A stretch of DNA of 64,000 nt from CAVRCT01 sp963719645. Lineage in GTDB: Bacteria; Pseudomonadota; Gammaproteobacteria; DSM-16500. The DNA lies in contig CAVRCT010000007.1 in NCBI GenBank assembly GCA_963719645.1, forward strand, positions 1-64,000, in the 5' to 3' direction. The stretch's first letter is position 1. Each line of letters starts with the position of its first letter. The notes below the pieces were generated by a model, which was not told the DNA's origin, ran no database searches, and saw nothing but the letters and a program-made list of their open reading frames with translations. Below, in pieces: positions 1 to 9,800 of the stretch. The position numbers were made by a program, and so were the translations under genes.

Positions 1-2
1 TT

Positions 3-1457
3 TTTATTATTATTGGCGCCGATTACGTATTGCTATTAAGAGAAGGCATGCCACCAGAAATTCGGCATTACGCGGCTTATCACCGACTGCGTATGACACC
101 TGACTATGCGATCAACCCGTTTGATACGCAGTTAGGTTGTCGTTATCCAACCGCGCAAGAACGCGGTTTTTTAGTGAATTTTATTACCCTGCTGGCCACG
201 CCATTAGGCGCAGAACGACCATACGATGGCGTGTCAGATATGGCGGGTTTAATCGTTGATGAACTTTATAAATATTTGGCAGATGATGGTAAGCCGCATC
301 TCTACACCAATGGAATTGAGCCGATCATCGATGACATTTTGGGTGAAATTGGTTTTGTCCAGGATGATCATACGACTTGGTGGGAAGTGACAGATGCGTT
401 GTTTTTAGCGAATTTTATTCATGAAGCAACCTTGTCGCAGCGTTTTGCGATGCCATTATTACCGGATGCGGCTGCCATTTGCCGAACGCAAGTCATCGAA
501 GATTTGTACGGTCAAGTGAAAGCACCAACCGGCGAACCATTGATTCAAGCGTTTGGGCGAATGATTTCGAGCGCGGTGCGTGAATATCCTATTTTATCGG
601 GCGTGACCAAATTTGATATTGGTGATGGTCGAGTTGTTTCGTTGGATTTAGATGAAGTCGCAAAAAGCGGCGGTGATTCTGCGGATAGACAAACGGCGGT
701 GATGTACATGTTGGCACGATATGTCTTGGCGCGTCATTATTATTTAACGGAAGATTCATTAAGTGATTTTCCAGAAGCATATCGTGAGTATCATCGTGCG
801 CGCATCAGTGAAATTCGCGAAGACCCTAAGCGAATTGTGTATGACGAATTTCATCGTACGTCGAAAGCACGCGCAGTGCGCGAACAAGTTATTTTAGATA
901 TGCGTGAAGGCAGAAAATGGAATGTGCAAATTGCTTTGATTTCTCAATCGCTGGATGATTTTGATCCTGTGATGGTGGAATTCGGTACGTCAATATTTAT
1001 TATGGATGCAGGGCCTGAACAAGCCATCAAGCGTTCGACAGAAATTTTTGGTTTATCAGAGACTGCGCGTGTTGCTTTAAAAACACGAGTACACGGACCG
1101 CGCGAAGGCGGCGCAACTTTCTTGGCACAGTTTGCCACCAAATCCGGCATTAATACGCAGCTTTTAACAAGCACCTTAGGCCCTATCGAATTATGGGCTT
1201 TCAGTACAACAGCCGAAGATGCACGCGCACGTAATAAGCTCTACCAAAAAATCGGTCCCTCCGAAGCAAGACGCGTATTAGCAAATTTATTTCCTTCAGG
1301 TTCCGTCAAATCATTAATCGAAGCACGTTTAGCGGTAGTGAAAGAACAGCAAGGATTAATTGAAGAGGCGAGTAATTTAAGCATGGCGGACCAGTTGGTT
1401 GAAGAAATATTAGCGGCGTATGCGAAAAATCCGGATGTGAAAAGTTTGTCTAAATAG
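3..1457 (+). CDS. icmB: Dot/Icm secretion ATPase IcmB (DotO), C-terminal part
   Basis: The reading frame is open from the window edge, so the N-terminal half, including the Walker A loop, lies upstream; about 485 residues are visible. IcmB/DotO is the VirB4-like cytoplasmic ATPase of the type IVB (Dot/Icm) secretion system and belongs at the base of the inner-membrane channel. Support comes from the family-typical C-terminus: a Walker B-type segment (IVYDEFH, coded near 835-855), followed by the ALISQSLDDF stretch and the VHGPREGGATFLAQF region. The full family protein is about 1000 residues. No other dot/icm gene follows directly; the gene runs into a repeat-rich accessory patch. The annotation rests on family recognition and on the dot/icm genes elsewhere in the window. 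Confidence 0.93.
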   Translation, partial: FIIIGADYVLLLREGMPPEIRHYAAYHRLRMTPDYAINPFDTQLGCRYPTAQERGFLVNFITLLATPLGAERPYDGVSDMAGLIVDELYKYLADDGKPHLYTNGIEPIIDDILGEIGFVQDDHTTWWEVTDALFLANFIHEATLSQRFAMPLLPDAAAICRTQVIEDLYGQVKAPTGEPLIQAFGRMISSAVREYPILSGVTKFDIGDGRVVSLDLDEVAKSGGDSADRQTAVMYMLARYVLARHYYLTEDSLSDFPEAYREYHRARISEIREDPKRIVYDEFHRTSKARAVREQVILDMREGRKWNVQIALISQSLDDFDPVMVEFGTSIFIMDAGPEQAIKRSTEIFGLSETARVALKTRVHGPREGGATFLAQFATKSGINTQLLTSTLGPIELWAFSTTAEDARARNKLYQKIGPSEARRVLANLFPSGSVKSLIEARLAVVKEQQGLIEEASNLSMADQLVEEILAAYAKNPDVKSLSK

Positions 1458-1483
1458 GCTATCTGTAAAACTCTGTGCCCAAC

Positions 1484-1598
1484 AAAATTTTATAAGACCT
1501 CTCCTTGATCCTCATTTTGCAAAGGAAGAGACTTTCTTACTAAGCTGCATGTTCATTCTAATATGAAGTTGTTTAGAAGGTTTCCCTCTTTGCAAAGG
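1484..1598. repeat. Diverged family B palindromic repeat
   Basis: Just after icmB lies a degenerate inverted repeat: an arm with TTTGCAAAGGAAGAGAC and CTTACTAAGC, and a return arm with GTTTAGAAGG and CCTCTTTGCAAAGG. It matches the layout of the cleaner family B elements at 20595 and 55619, with many substitutions. It is probably an old copy. Family A element A1 abuts its right end. Confidence 0.55.
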
Positions 1599-1745
1599 CG
1601 TTGTTGCGTAATTTCCACTTCCGTCATTGCGAGGAGCGTTTTTTGCGACGAAGCAATCCAGTTTTAGACTTAAGAATCAAAAACTGGATTGCTTCGTCGC
1701 AAAAAACGCTCCTCGCAAAGACGGTGCGTGAATTACGCAACAACG
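1599..1745. repeat. Family A palindromic element, copy A1
   Basis: A nearly perfect 147-bp inverted repeat beginning CGTTGTTGCGTAATT and ending with its complement. The arms carry GTCATTGCGAGGAGCG and GCGACGAAGCAATCC. Other copies lie at 46934 and 58723, with a fragment at 36163. It has no coding capacity. Sequences containing CATTGCGAGGAGCG and GAAGCAATCC are, from memory, a widespread bacterial palindromic repeat type. Short plus-strand reading frames across it are artefacts. Confidence 0.9.
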
Positions 1746-1752
1746 CTATCGG

Positions 1753-1832
1753 GAGCCGGATGCGGAAAATCTATTTGTCCGGTTCTGAGGAGGGGTTCGC
1801 TGGGGTGGCCCAGCGGGTCTACTCAACTGCCG
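1753..1832 (+). ncRNA. Probable 3' relic of a group II intron (domain V and VI)
   Basis: Positions 1753-1785 start GAGCCGGA and end TCCGGTTC. These pair as an 8-bp stem with a G-U wobble at the second base of the AGC triad, the arrangement of the catalytic domain V of group II introns (established knowledge). An AAAA loop sits in the middle, but the upper stem, expected to pair TGCGG with a complementary strand, is broken by substitutions. The following GAGGGG...CCCAGCGGGTCTACTC (1788-1823) could be domain VI. No intron-encoded reverse transcriptase is nearby, so this would be a dead 3' fragment. The call is from pattern memory. Confidence 0.55.
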
Positions 1833-1873
1833 TCTCGCTTAAATGACGGATATAAAATAAAGCCAATTGCACC

Positions 1874-1914
1874 ATTGGTGCAATTATTAAAAAATTGGTG
1901 CAATTGGTGCAATT
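1874..1914. promoter_or_regulatory. Triple TTGGTGCAATT repeat upstream of broken regulator gene
   Basis: Three copies of TTGGTGCAATT start near 1875, 1895 and 1904, ending just before a strong ribosome binding site (GAGGAG, 1917-1922) for the reading frame at 1930. The 20- and 10-base spacing, close to two turns and one turn of the helix, suggests an operator for an HTH protein, possibly the adjacent gene's own product. This is inference; no promoter hexamers stand out. Confidence 0.35.
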
Positions 1915-1929
1915 ATGAGGAGCCCGTAA

Positions 1930-3013
1930 ATGCAATACGTTTTTCCAGAAAGAGAATCAAAGATACTGGAGTTTAAATCAAAGCTCCCTAATTTCAATAG
2001 CCTAATTAAAACTTGTGTAGCATTTGCTAATTTTGAGAGCAGGATCCAGTACACGTAAAGCAAGCCAAGAGTATGTCGAAGAATTAATGCGAGAAAATAA
2101 ACGAATTAGTTTTGATGAAGAACCTGTACATGCTGATATAAACATTTTGTCAAAAGATATTCTCAAAAGAATTTTTAAAAGAGTTGATAATGAACGTTTA
2201 ATTGCCGAAAAAATCATTACTCGCTCAAATGCCAACAATACAAAATACTATCCAACAGTGGCTGGCGTGCTTACATTTTGTGATACGCCACATTTATACA
2301 TTCCAGAAGCCTTAATAAAATGCACGCGATTTCTTGGCACGGATGGTCGAGACATCATCCAAAGTGATGATATTGAGGGTAATTTAGAGAAGCAGATTGA
2401 AACAAGCTTCCAGCTCGTAAAATCCTGGTTAATTCGGGACTATAAACTTTTTGGAGCAAAACTGAAAGGTAAAATGACTCTCCCAGAGGTTGCTCTCAGA
2501 GAGGCGATTGTAAATGCTGCTATTCATAGAAAATATTGGATTCCAGGCACTATTAAAATAGCCCTGTTCGATAATCGACTTGAAATATTTAGCCCAGGAA
2601 ATTTCCCTGGATTGATTAACTTAAATCATCTTGGTGATGGTACAACTTATTTAAGGAATCCACATTTAGCTAAATTAGCGCGTCGTTTTGGCATTGTTGA
2701 AAAACTCGGTACCGGTATAAAAATAATTTTAGAAAGCTGTAAAAACGCCGGAATAAAAACACCAGAATTTATAGAAAGCGCAGATAGCGTAAAAGTCGTG
2801 TTCTCATTCGCTCCTTCTGAAAAGAAATTTTCATCTGATCTGGAGAAATTATTGGAATTATTTAATATGCACAGAGAGAGCTCGTTAAAAGAAGTCGAGA
2901 AATATCTACAAGTTTCCCGTAATACAGCGACTAGAAAATTAAATCAATTAATAAAAATGGGGAAAATACGACGCGAAGGAAAAGGACCCTCTGTGAAGTA
3001 TGTCTTAACCTAA
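1930..3013 (+). pseudogene. COG2865-like (AlbA_2 / RecG-like) ATP-binding regulator, internal deletion and frameshift
   Basis: Two frames together resemble the family of putative transcriptional regulators with an N-terminal AlbA_2 domain, a central RecG-like ATP-binding domain and a C-terminal winged helix. Frame one starts at ATG 1930 after GAGGAG and reads MQYVFPERESKILEFKSKL through FANFESR, the start of AlbA_2, then stops at 2058. Frame two, open from about 2028, resumes at LRAGSSTRKASQEYVEEL, normally some 70-80 residues further on, and continues through ALREAIVNAAIHRKY to an HTH region near the end (ASLKEVEKYLQVSRNTA-like). The middle of AlbA_2 is therefore missing and the frame is shifted. 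The 329-residue distal frame might still make a protein from TTG 2024, but the intact gene is lost. Confidence 0.7.
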
Positions 3014-3232
3014 GCGGTAGTTGAAGTCGCATAAAACGGAAAAAAGCTGAGAAACTAACAATTTTTCTCATCGTACACGTGAGTGAAAAGGTGTCATACC
3101 AATGACTTATTTTCCAGAATAAAATAAGTCAACAAGTTAGGCATACCATCTTTTTCATTGCGATCATATTAATACGCATTTGGAAAATAAGCGAAAGATC
3201 ATTAATCAAGGATCAAAAGGGTCGCGCATTGA

Positions 3233-3841
3233 CTTGCGTCAAGAAGCGGATTAATTTATTCTTTTAGTTTTTTTCTCGCCAGCATTATGACGGAAGTTTA
3301 CGGCTACAATTTAGCTGGAAGGGTTGTTTGGATACAATTTCTTTGTCATATAATTTTTATTTTATTTGTGAACTTATTTGTGATGATGCCGTCTTCACCT
3401 CATGAAACAGATACAGATGTTTTATATCTTATGCTTTACAAAAATTATTGGCATGTGTTGTTGGGGTCTTGCCTTGCCATGCCAGCAGCATATTTTATTA
3501 ACGATCTGATATTATCAAAGTTAAAATTGTTTCTTTACGGGAAGGCATTTGTTTTGAGATTTATTTTTTCAAATGTTTTTGGAAGCGCTGTGTTAGTGGC
3601 AATTTCATATCCAATAAATTTTTATCACAAATATCCATTTGATAAAATTGAGCAAATTATCCTTCATACTTGGATATATAAAATAGTTATTGCAATTTTT
3701 TTAATGCCTATAGGGATATGGATAGCGAAAATTGTAAAATCTATTGAAGGATTAGATTATTACGATTATGGAGTTTCCTATAACCCACTAAAAGTTTTTA
3801 AAGCTAATGGCTCAGGTGTCAATAAATATGAAATTGGATAA
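3233..3841 (+). pseudogene. VUT-family (YhhQ/QueT-like) transporter, N-terminally truncated
   Basis: From ATG 3287 the frame encodes 184 hydrophobic residues starting MTEVYGYNLAGRVVW and ending in an EGLDYYDYG..YNPLKVF motif, the hallmarks of the VUT family, thought to import queuosine precursors. In that family the TEVYGY motif sits about 50 residues in. The same frame extends upstream without an ATG to an in-frame TGA at 3230 and reads GLIYSFSFFLASI, the expected preceding helix. The first transmembrane region and start codon are thus missing or shifted. A short product from 3287 is possible but probably not functional. The stop overlaps the start of the next gene. Confidence 0.6.
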
Positions 3842-4592
3842 AAACTATTTTAAAGTTATTCAAATAACTGATACACATTTATTTAAGGATCGCGAATCGA
3901 AAATTTTTGGATTATCCAGCAATGATAATTTTGATGTTGTAATGGATAAGATAAAATATTCGGAATTAGCTGATGCCGATGCAATTTTTTTGACAGGTGA
4001 TTTGTCGCAAGATGAAACTGTTGAATCATATTCTCATTTATCTAAGCAGTTGCAAGAAGTAGAGAAGCCTATTTATTGGATACCAGGAAATCATGACTCA
4101 CTTGTAACAATGGAGAGTGTCTTTGAAAAGTCAAACAATTTCCAACGAGGCATGATCTTATCTACTTCGTGCTGGGATTTTATTTTTATCAATACAAAGA
4201 TTGATGGAAGGGAGAGTGGTTACATTGCATCTTCTGAACTAAAGAGATTATTTTCAGAATTAAGTTTGGTAAGAGGAAAAAAGATAGCAATTATAATGCA
4301 TCATCATCCATCTGCTGTGAATACGCCACTTGTCGATGGCTATATTTTAGAAAATCAGAAAGAGTTTTGGCAGGTTTTAGAAAATTTTAACATCGATTTG
4401 ATTATCTGTGGCCATGTGCATAATGACTATACATTAATATTTAATAACACTTCAATTGAGACATCACCCGCAACTTGTCTGCAATGGCAAAAGGGGGTAT
4501 CAGATTTTATTTTTGAAAGGAAAATTGGATATAAAGTTTATTACTTTTGGGAAAATGCATATGAAGCAAAAGCAAAAATGTTCAATATTTAA
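3828..4592 (+). CDS. Metallophosphoesterase resembling CpdA (cyclic AMP phosphodiesterase)
   Basis: A 254-residue protein with the full set of calcineurin-like metal motifs in order: VIQITDTHLF near the N-terminus, FLTGDLSQDE, WIPGNHDS, MHHHPSAV and CGHVHND. This order and spacing fit the class III cyclic-nucleotide phosphodiesterase CpdA, which hydrolyses cAMP in the cytoplasm. The start at 3828 (MKLDKNYF) is chosen because the family begins just before the ITDTH motif; an upstream frame start at 3807 is possible. It overlaps the end of the broken VUT gene by 14 bases and the next ORF by 38. The substrate is inferred; related phosphoesterases act on other phosphodiesters. Confidence 0.75.
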   Translation: MKLDKNYFKVIQITDTHLFKDRESKIFGLSSNDNFDVVMDKIKYSELADADAIFLTGDLSQDETVESYSHLSKQLQEVEKPIYWIPGNHDSLVTMESVFEKSNNFQRGMILSTSCWDFIFINTKIDGRESGYIASSELKRLFSELSLVRGKKIAIIMHHHPSAVNTPLVDGYILENQKEFWQVLENFNIDLIICGHVHNDYTLIFNNTSIETSPATCLQWQKGVSDFIFERKIGYKVYYFWENAYEAKAKMFNI

Positions 4593-5088
4593 TAAATTTC
4601 GTAAATTGATACGGTCCCTGCTTAGTAATCTGCAGCCTCGGTATCAATTGGCTCTTGATCACGATGTTTATGATATTAATTTAAAAAGAAATATATATTG
4701 CTTTAAATCATTTGGCGATCATTCATTCCTAAAACTAACCTTCGATCAAATTAAATATAACAACGATTTGCTCTATACTATTAATCCTCGCGATTTAATG
4801 AAAATTTGTTTGGAGGAGGTTTTGTTAGAGCAAAGGCTAACAAAGCTTCGAGTATCTGAAATGCTTCGTGATAATAAATTTGTACTTACCGATAAATCAA
4901 GTCATCAAATTTTTTCTGGAGAAGAAATTTGCGATAATGCTCTTTTAATGGAACGAATCAATAATATTGATTTATATAAAATTGCATTTAATACTGGATT
5001 TAATCAAGGGCGTAGTTTAAGTAAAATCGCTAATAAGAAAAAGAGGGAAAATAGTGCTTATGGTAATGTAATAGCATTACCCTTATGA
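4555..5088 (+). CDS. Hypothetical protein, 177 residues
   Basis: Not recognised. The frame overlaps the 3' end of the CpdA-like gene and continues to 5088. From the ATG at 4555 the product has a basic N-terminus (KQKQKCSIFNKFRKLIR), no obvious signal peptide or membrane segment, and a charged C-terminal half ending KKKRENSAYGNVIALPL. Overlap and common direction suggest cotranscription with the phosphodiesterase. Its AT-rich composition matches the neighbouring broken genes more than the housekeeping genes. A later start is possible. Confidence 0.5.
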   Translation: MHMKQKQKCSIFNKFRKLIRSLLSNLQPRYQLALDHDVYDINLKRNIYCFKSFGDHSFLKLTFDQIKYNNDLLYTINPRDLMKICLEEVLLEQRLTKLRVSEMLRDNKFVLTDKSSHQIFSGEEICDNALLMERINNIDLYKIAFNTGFNQGRSLSKIANKKKRENSAYGNVIALPL

Positions 5089-5139
5089 TGTCATCAAGTC
5101 ATTAGCGAGATACTTAGGAAGATTTTTAGCTAAGCATCA

Positions 5140-5275
5140 GAAATTTGCGGGAGATCCTTCGGAGCGAAAAGCGCTCAGGATGACAGCCTTTTTTTAAGCA
5201 CTCACGATGACAGCCCTTTTTCAAGCACTCACGATGACAGCTCGTTCTTAAGCGCTCAAGGTCACAACTCTTTCT
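5140..5275. repeat. Family D repeat, right arm only
   Basis: Begins near AAATTTGCGGGAGATCCTTCGGAGCG, then AAAAGCGCTCAGGATGACAG, followed by three degenerate tandem units of the CTTAAGCACTCACGATGACAGC type. It matches the right arm of the complete D elements at 15455, 16786 and 52768, but the left arm is absent. It lies in the 297-base gap between the hypothetical gene and mscL; the rest of that gap shows nothing recognisable. Confidence 0.8.
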
Positions 5276-5385
5276 TAACCACCCAGACTACTTGCTACTT
5301 TGCTGATATGGCCATTCAGCATCATTTCTTAACCAAGTATTAAAATCCAAAGCAACTACTTTTTCGACGAAGAATCTCCGTATTA

Positions 5386-5760
5386 TTAAAATTTTTTTTG
5401 TAGCAAATCACGGATTTGGGTTAACAAGACAATTTCCTCAACTGGTTTTGCAGGTGCTGTTTCTTGTTTTTTTTGCAGAGCACTAATTGCTTTAATGGCG
5501 AGGAAAATCGAAAACGCAATGATTGTGAAATCGATAACAGATTGCAAAAAGAGTCCCCATTTAATCACGGCATTTCCTAGGGTGAGGGTTTTATCAGTGA
5601 TATTAATTCCACCCAGAAGTATGCCAATCAATGGCATGATAATGCCGTCAACGAGGGCAGAAATAATTTTACCGAAGGCGGCGCCAATTACGACTGCTAC
5701 TGCAAGATCAATCACGTTACCTCTCATCGCAAACGCTTTAAATTCACTGAGAAAACTCAT
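5386..5760 (-). CDS. mscL: Large-conductance mechanosensitive channel MscL
   Basis: At 124 residues it has the family length (about 130-140) and motifs: MSFLSEFKAFAMRGNVIDLAVAV, first helix AVVIGAAFGKIISALVDGIIMPLIG, and second helix FTIIAFSIFLAIKAI followed by a charged cytoplasmic bundle. MscL is an inner-membrane homopentamer that opens under membrane tension on hypo-osmotic shock. The start is supported by AAGGAG nine bases upstream on the minus strand. The acetyltransferase gene ends 19 bases upstream in the same direction, so the two are probably cotranscribed. Confidence 0.96.
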   Translation of the reverse strand: MSFLSEFKAFAMRGNVIDLAVAVVIGAAFGKIISALVDGIIMPLIGILLGGINITDKTLTLGNAVIKWGLFLQSVIDFTIIAFSIFLAIKAISALQKKQETAPAKPVEEIVLLTQIRDLLQKKF

Positions 5761-5779
5761 ACATAGCTCCTTGTGTGGA

Positions 5780-6355
5780 TTAAGAAATATCTTTCAATAA
5801 CAGTGTTTTCATATCGAGTTTCATAATATGGTGGGGAACGGGATGCCAAGAGGCGATAAATTCACCGACGATATGAAAGCCGACTTTTTGATAAACGTGA
5901 GTGGCTCGTTTATTATTTTTTTCCGGATCAATAAAAATTTCAGAAACATCTGAAAACTGACTTCGTAAAAATTCCTTAATGACGGTACAGGCCAAGCCTT
6001 TTCCCAAATAGTCAGTATCACTAATGAAAATATCTAACGTGATAGCTAAGCCATCTAATTCACTATGCTTAGCGTATTCGTTAGCCGTATTTTTAAAAAC
6101 ATTCGATGTTAGAAGATAGACAAAAGGTTTGTTGTCATCATAGCCGATCCAGTGTTGAGTGATGACGGAATTGTGATTCAACGCATTGCCTTGAGCCTGG
6201 TGTTGAAAAAAAGTTTCTAACCCAATAAGAGTGTTTTGCAATCCTTGTCCGTGAATCCATTCGCGAATATAGTCTTGTTTTAGCCATCCATGAATGAGCT
6301 TTCGTTGTGACTCAACGGCAGGTTTAAATATAAAGCGGGAAGATGATTTATTCAT
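5780..6355 (-). CDS. GNAT-family N-acetyltransferase, AAC(6')-like
   Basis: A 191-residue GNAT-fold protein. The acetyl-CoA binding core is visible as ITLDIFISDTDYLGKGLACTVIKEFL followed by IDPEKNNKRATHVYQKVGF, the pattern of the aminoglycoside 6'-acetyltransferase / RimJ-like subgroup, where the last block is the C-terminal strand-helix of the fold. The substrate cannot be read from sequence; many members of this subgroup modify small amines unrelated to antibiotics. It precedes mscL by 19 bases on the same strand. Confidence 0.8.
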   Translation of the reverse strand: MNKSSSRFIFKPAVESQRKLIHGWLKQDYIREWIHGQGLQNTLIGLETFFQHQAQGNALNHNSVITQHWIGYDDNKPFVYLLTSNVFKNTANEYAKHSELDGLAITLDIFISDTDYLGKGLACTVIKEFLRSQFSDVSEIFIDPEKNNKRATHVYQKVGFHIVGEFIASWHPVPHHIMKLDMKTLLLKDIS

Positions 6356-6431
6356 GCTGATATTCTACATGAGGGCAAGATAAAATCTATCTCGGTGTCT
6401 AGATTTGTGGAGATGCTGCTGGACCATTTCG

Positions 6432-6719
6432 TTACCCACAAGTCTAAAAACCCTATGGCTCCAGCTTAAAAGTAGGCTGTCGTCCCGGAATTTAGTAGCT
6501 CTTAACGAGCGCTTTTGCTCGTTTAGAGCTACTTAATTCCTTGATCCATCTTCAATTTACCTCTTTCCTGCTTTTTAACTTAACGTGCTTTAAGCAAAAT
6601 GGATCCCGGACATTAACTGGCGCTAAATTCGCAAAAAGCGCTCATTAAGCGCCAGTAAATTCCGGGACGACAGCCTACTTTTAAGCTGGGGGCGTAGGGC
6701 TTTTTAGACTTGTGGGTAA
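6432..6719. repeat. Family C palindromic element, copy C1, with an extra outer inverted repeat
   Basis: The core matches the other C elements: GTCGTCCCGGAATTTAGTAG, an internal hairpin TAGCTCTTAACGAGCG / CGTTTAGAGCTA, GGATCC blocks and AAATTCCGGGACGACAG. Unlike C2 and C3 it lies inside a second inverted repeat (TTACCCACAAGTCTAAAAA on the left, the complement on the right) and its ends carry CAGCTTAAAAGTAGGCTG. No direct flanking duplication is visible. The remaining stretch to icmF (6720-6876) shows nothing I can identify. Confidence 0.88.
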
Positions 6720-6876
6720 TTCTATTTCGGCATCAGTCAGTGTACTTGTTTTCACTTTGAGAGCAGGCTTGGGCGGCTATGGAAAAAATTTCATCTCCAT
6801 TGCTTCAGAACGAGGAAGCTTGGGCTGTGCTAATACGACTTCAGCCGGTAACAGTTATTTCTGGCACACTAGGATG

Positions 6877-9800
6877 TTAGCCAACTGGTATCAGTTCCTG
6901 TGGCAATTCGAATGAAGCCAAATTGTTTGCTAAAAATGGGTTTAGCTCACTGTTGGCAGATAATAAATATTTGGCTGTGCGGCCATTCGCAGAAAACGTG
7001 AGTAATAATTCTTTTTTGCCATTGATGTTTTGCAGTGCATTATTAACTAATTTAAACCATGCCCAATCGCCTTCATATGAATTACGAATCATTTTGTTAT
7101 TGGCAGTGATGACATTCACGCTCGTGCCATGGCGGGTAAAATTACCCGGCCACGATAAGACGCGAATGCCTCTGACATTATTTTTTTGTAAATAAACGGC
7201 TGAACCATTAATGTTTAATTCAAAACTTTTTACGCCCGCCTCCAGTGCAACAGGACGCAATGCAAATTGCACGGCTAATTTATTATCTTTGTAAGGAAAA
7301 AACACGCGCTGCAATAAGGCCGCATGTTCTAAGTTGGCGAGCAATGCATTTGAAAAAGGAATTTTTTGATCGTCGATATTACGCCAAGTCCAAGGTAAGT
7401 GTGAATCATCAATAAAAGGCTTGAAATAGCTGGTGTAAAAAACCGCGAGTTTTCCTTGATGGCCTAAAAACTGGGTGAAATGCACTAAATTCACTTCTTG
7501 TCGCGAGCGCTGATTAAATGGATAGTGGTTCAAAATATCTGTGTTGTAAGTCGGCAAGATTTGATTTTGCCAAGCCACTCCAATGTATTGAGCCGCTTCG
7601 CTCATAATAAATCCCCAGCTGTCACCGGAGATCGTGCGTAACCATGTTTTCATCGGCTCTGGGCTTTGATCAGCCAGCCGACGAACTTCAGTAATCGGAT
7701 CATGTGCAGAATTTTTCATCCGCTGCGTTGAAATATCAAACGCGGCTTTACTTAAATCATTGGCTGTCAAAATCGTTTGCAAATAAGAATGCAATTGACG
7801 CAAGTTGACGAACACCTGATATAGCGGACTTTCTCTATCATCACCAACACTGCCAATTAAATTATTCAGCGCTTGTAATTTTGGGCTAGAGGTTGTAATA
7901 GGCGCAAAATCAGTATTTTTCTTAATAGTTTGCAACAAGTGCAAGAGCGGTGAATTATTATTGGTGAGACTGACAATCATCTCATCGGTTTGTAATAAAT
8001 TTTTCGGTGTATTGGGTTGGATGTTAGCGAGTAAGCTTTCCCAGATATCAATATAGTTGGCGAGATAACGGTTGTGTAATTGCGTTGTTAACGTTGCAGT
8101 GGTCGGTTGGTTTGGATTACTGCTAATGTCACCCAGCACCCAGTTGCCATTGATCGCTTCATTCGCGGCCATGGCAATCTGTCCATCCACCACTTTTGCA
8201 AAATAGTCTGCTGTGAAAATATTGGGAATTCGATTGGCAAGATTGTGACTGACAAAAACAGGTGGATGGCCTGTATTCGTGCCTAACTCAACGGCGCTGT
8301 CTGCATTATTATTATCATAATTTTTTAAAATCAACATGCTTAAGTCATCGCTGGGTAAATTCACCAATTGCTTGCGAACCTCTGCAATCAAGTCTGACTT
8401 CAAATCGATGGTGAGAGAATTATCATGAAAGGCTGCATCAATGTGCTGAGTCAGTTGGCTCAACGCATTTTTATTCATCGGTTGGCTGATGATTAAGTTG
8501 AGCGTATTAGTGATAAAGCTCGCTTGCCGATTTTGTTCATCCGCTAACATGAGATACGCTTTTAACGCGGTGTAAACATATTCTGGATTTTTGCTGTTTG
8601 CTGTTTGCAAATATTTTTCTAAATTCTTTTTAACTTCAGGCAAAACGATGGTTTGTAACGCTTGGTTATAAACAACGTTGGCAGTGCGTTGCGATTGATG
8701 AGAATAAAAGGCGAGCGCAGATAAAATTGAATTTTTTTGTTTTGCAGCGGACGCTGCTTGTTGCAGCGAATCAAGCAGCGGTAAAGCTTTCACCAATCGC
8801 CCCGTATCATTGGTTGATTGCTGCATATAAAGTTGGAAATGAGACAATTCATTTTGCATCGCATACGCTTTTTGTACACTGTGTTGAAAGTCACGGCCTA
8901 ACAGCAGTGCGGCGATGACGACAACACTGAGAGCAGCTGCATAGGTTAAACGCTGTTGCAAAAGCGTGACCTTTTTTTCCTGACCCGGATATTCAAATGT
9001 TTGCAAAATGCCTTGCATGAGCATTTGTTTGATAAAGTATGGGCGCGCCGGTATTGCGGGAGCGCGCATGATTTGCGAATTTTGTGGGTGGGTGGCAGGG
9101 TATAAATAAGTTTGAGTTTCTTCTATATTTTTTTGGATCGCGCTCGTTAAATATACGCCGTGCAAATGCAAATCAGGCATGGCCAGCGCGTTTAAGAAAT
9201 TCGTTAACGTTTCTTTTAAGCGTTCCACATGCAATGGAAAATCTTTTATGTAAGCGCGTGCAAATGGGTTGTGCTCATGATGCAAGCGCCACAATAATTG
9301 CTTATTAAGTCGTTTAATCAGTGTGTTGAAGCGATGGCTGAAGACATCCACTAATTTTTCATGCGGTTGTAGCACAGGCAGTGTAATGCCCCACGCTTGC
9401 CCCAATTCATCTTGAGTGTTTTCACTGAAAAATTCTAAAAATCCGGGCAAGGAATCACATTTGGTAATGACGAAATAAAAGGGTAACTCGATTCCAAACA
9501 TCGTGCGTAAGTCAACGATACGGCGTTTTAAATCGTGAATAATTTGATTGCGTTGATCATTTTGCTTTTTCATTAATTCAGGTAAGTTAATGGAAACAAT
9601 AACGCCATTTAATTTTTCTCGTGTAGGTGAATTTTTAATGAGATTTAATAAACCGCGCCACGTCGCATTGGCGATGACGCCATCGGATTTTTTAGCGGAG
9701 TTATTGGGGCTCATGAGATAAGCGCCTGGTACATCGACTAGCACGGAATCGCGTGTTACCCACCAGTCACACGAATCTGAAGACGGTATCTGAGCAATTT

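Noticed and set aside
1601..1976. Two short plus-strand reading frames
   Set aside because: They are translations of repeat A1 and the intron relic, have no ribosome binding site and differ between A copies.
6712..6915. A 67-residue plus-strand frame after C1
   Set aside because: It begins in the repeat, overlaps the end of icmF and has no recognisable features.
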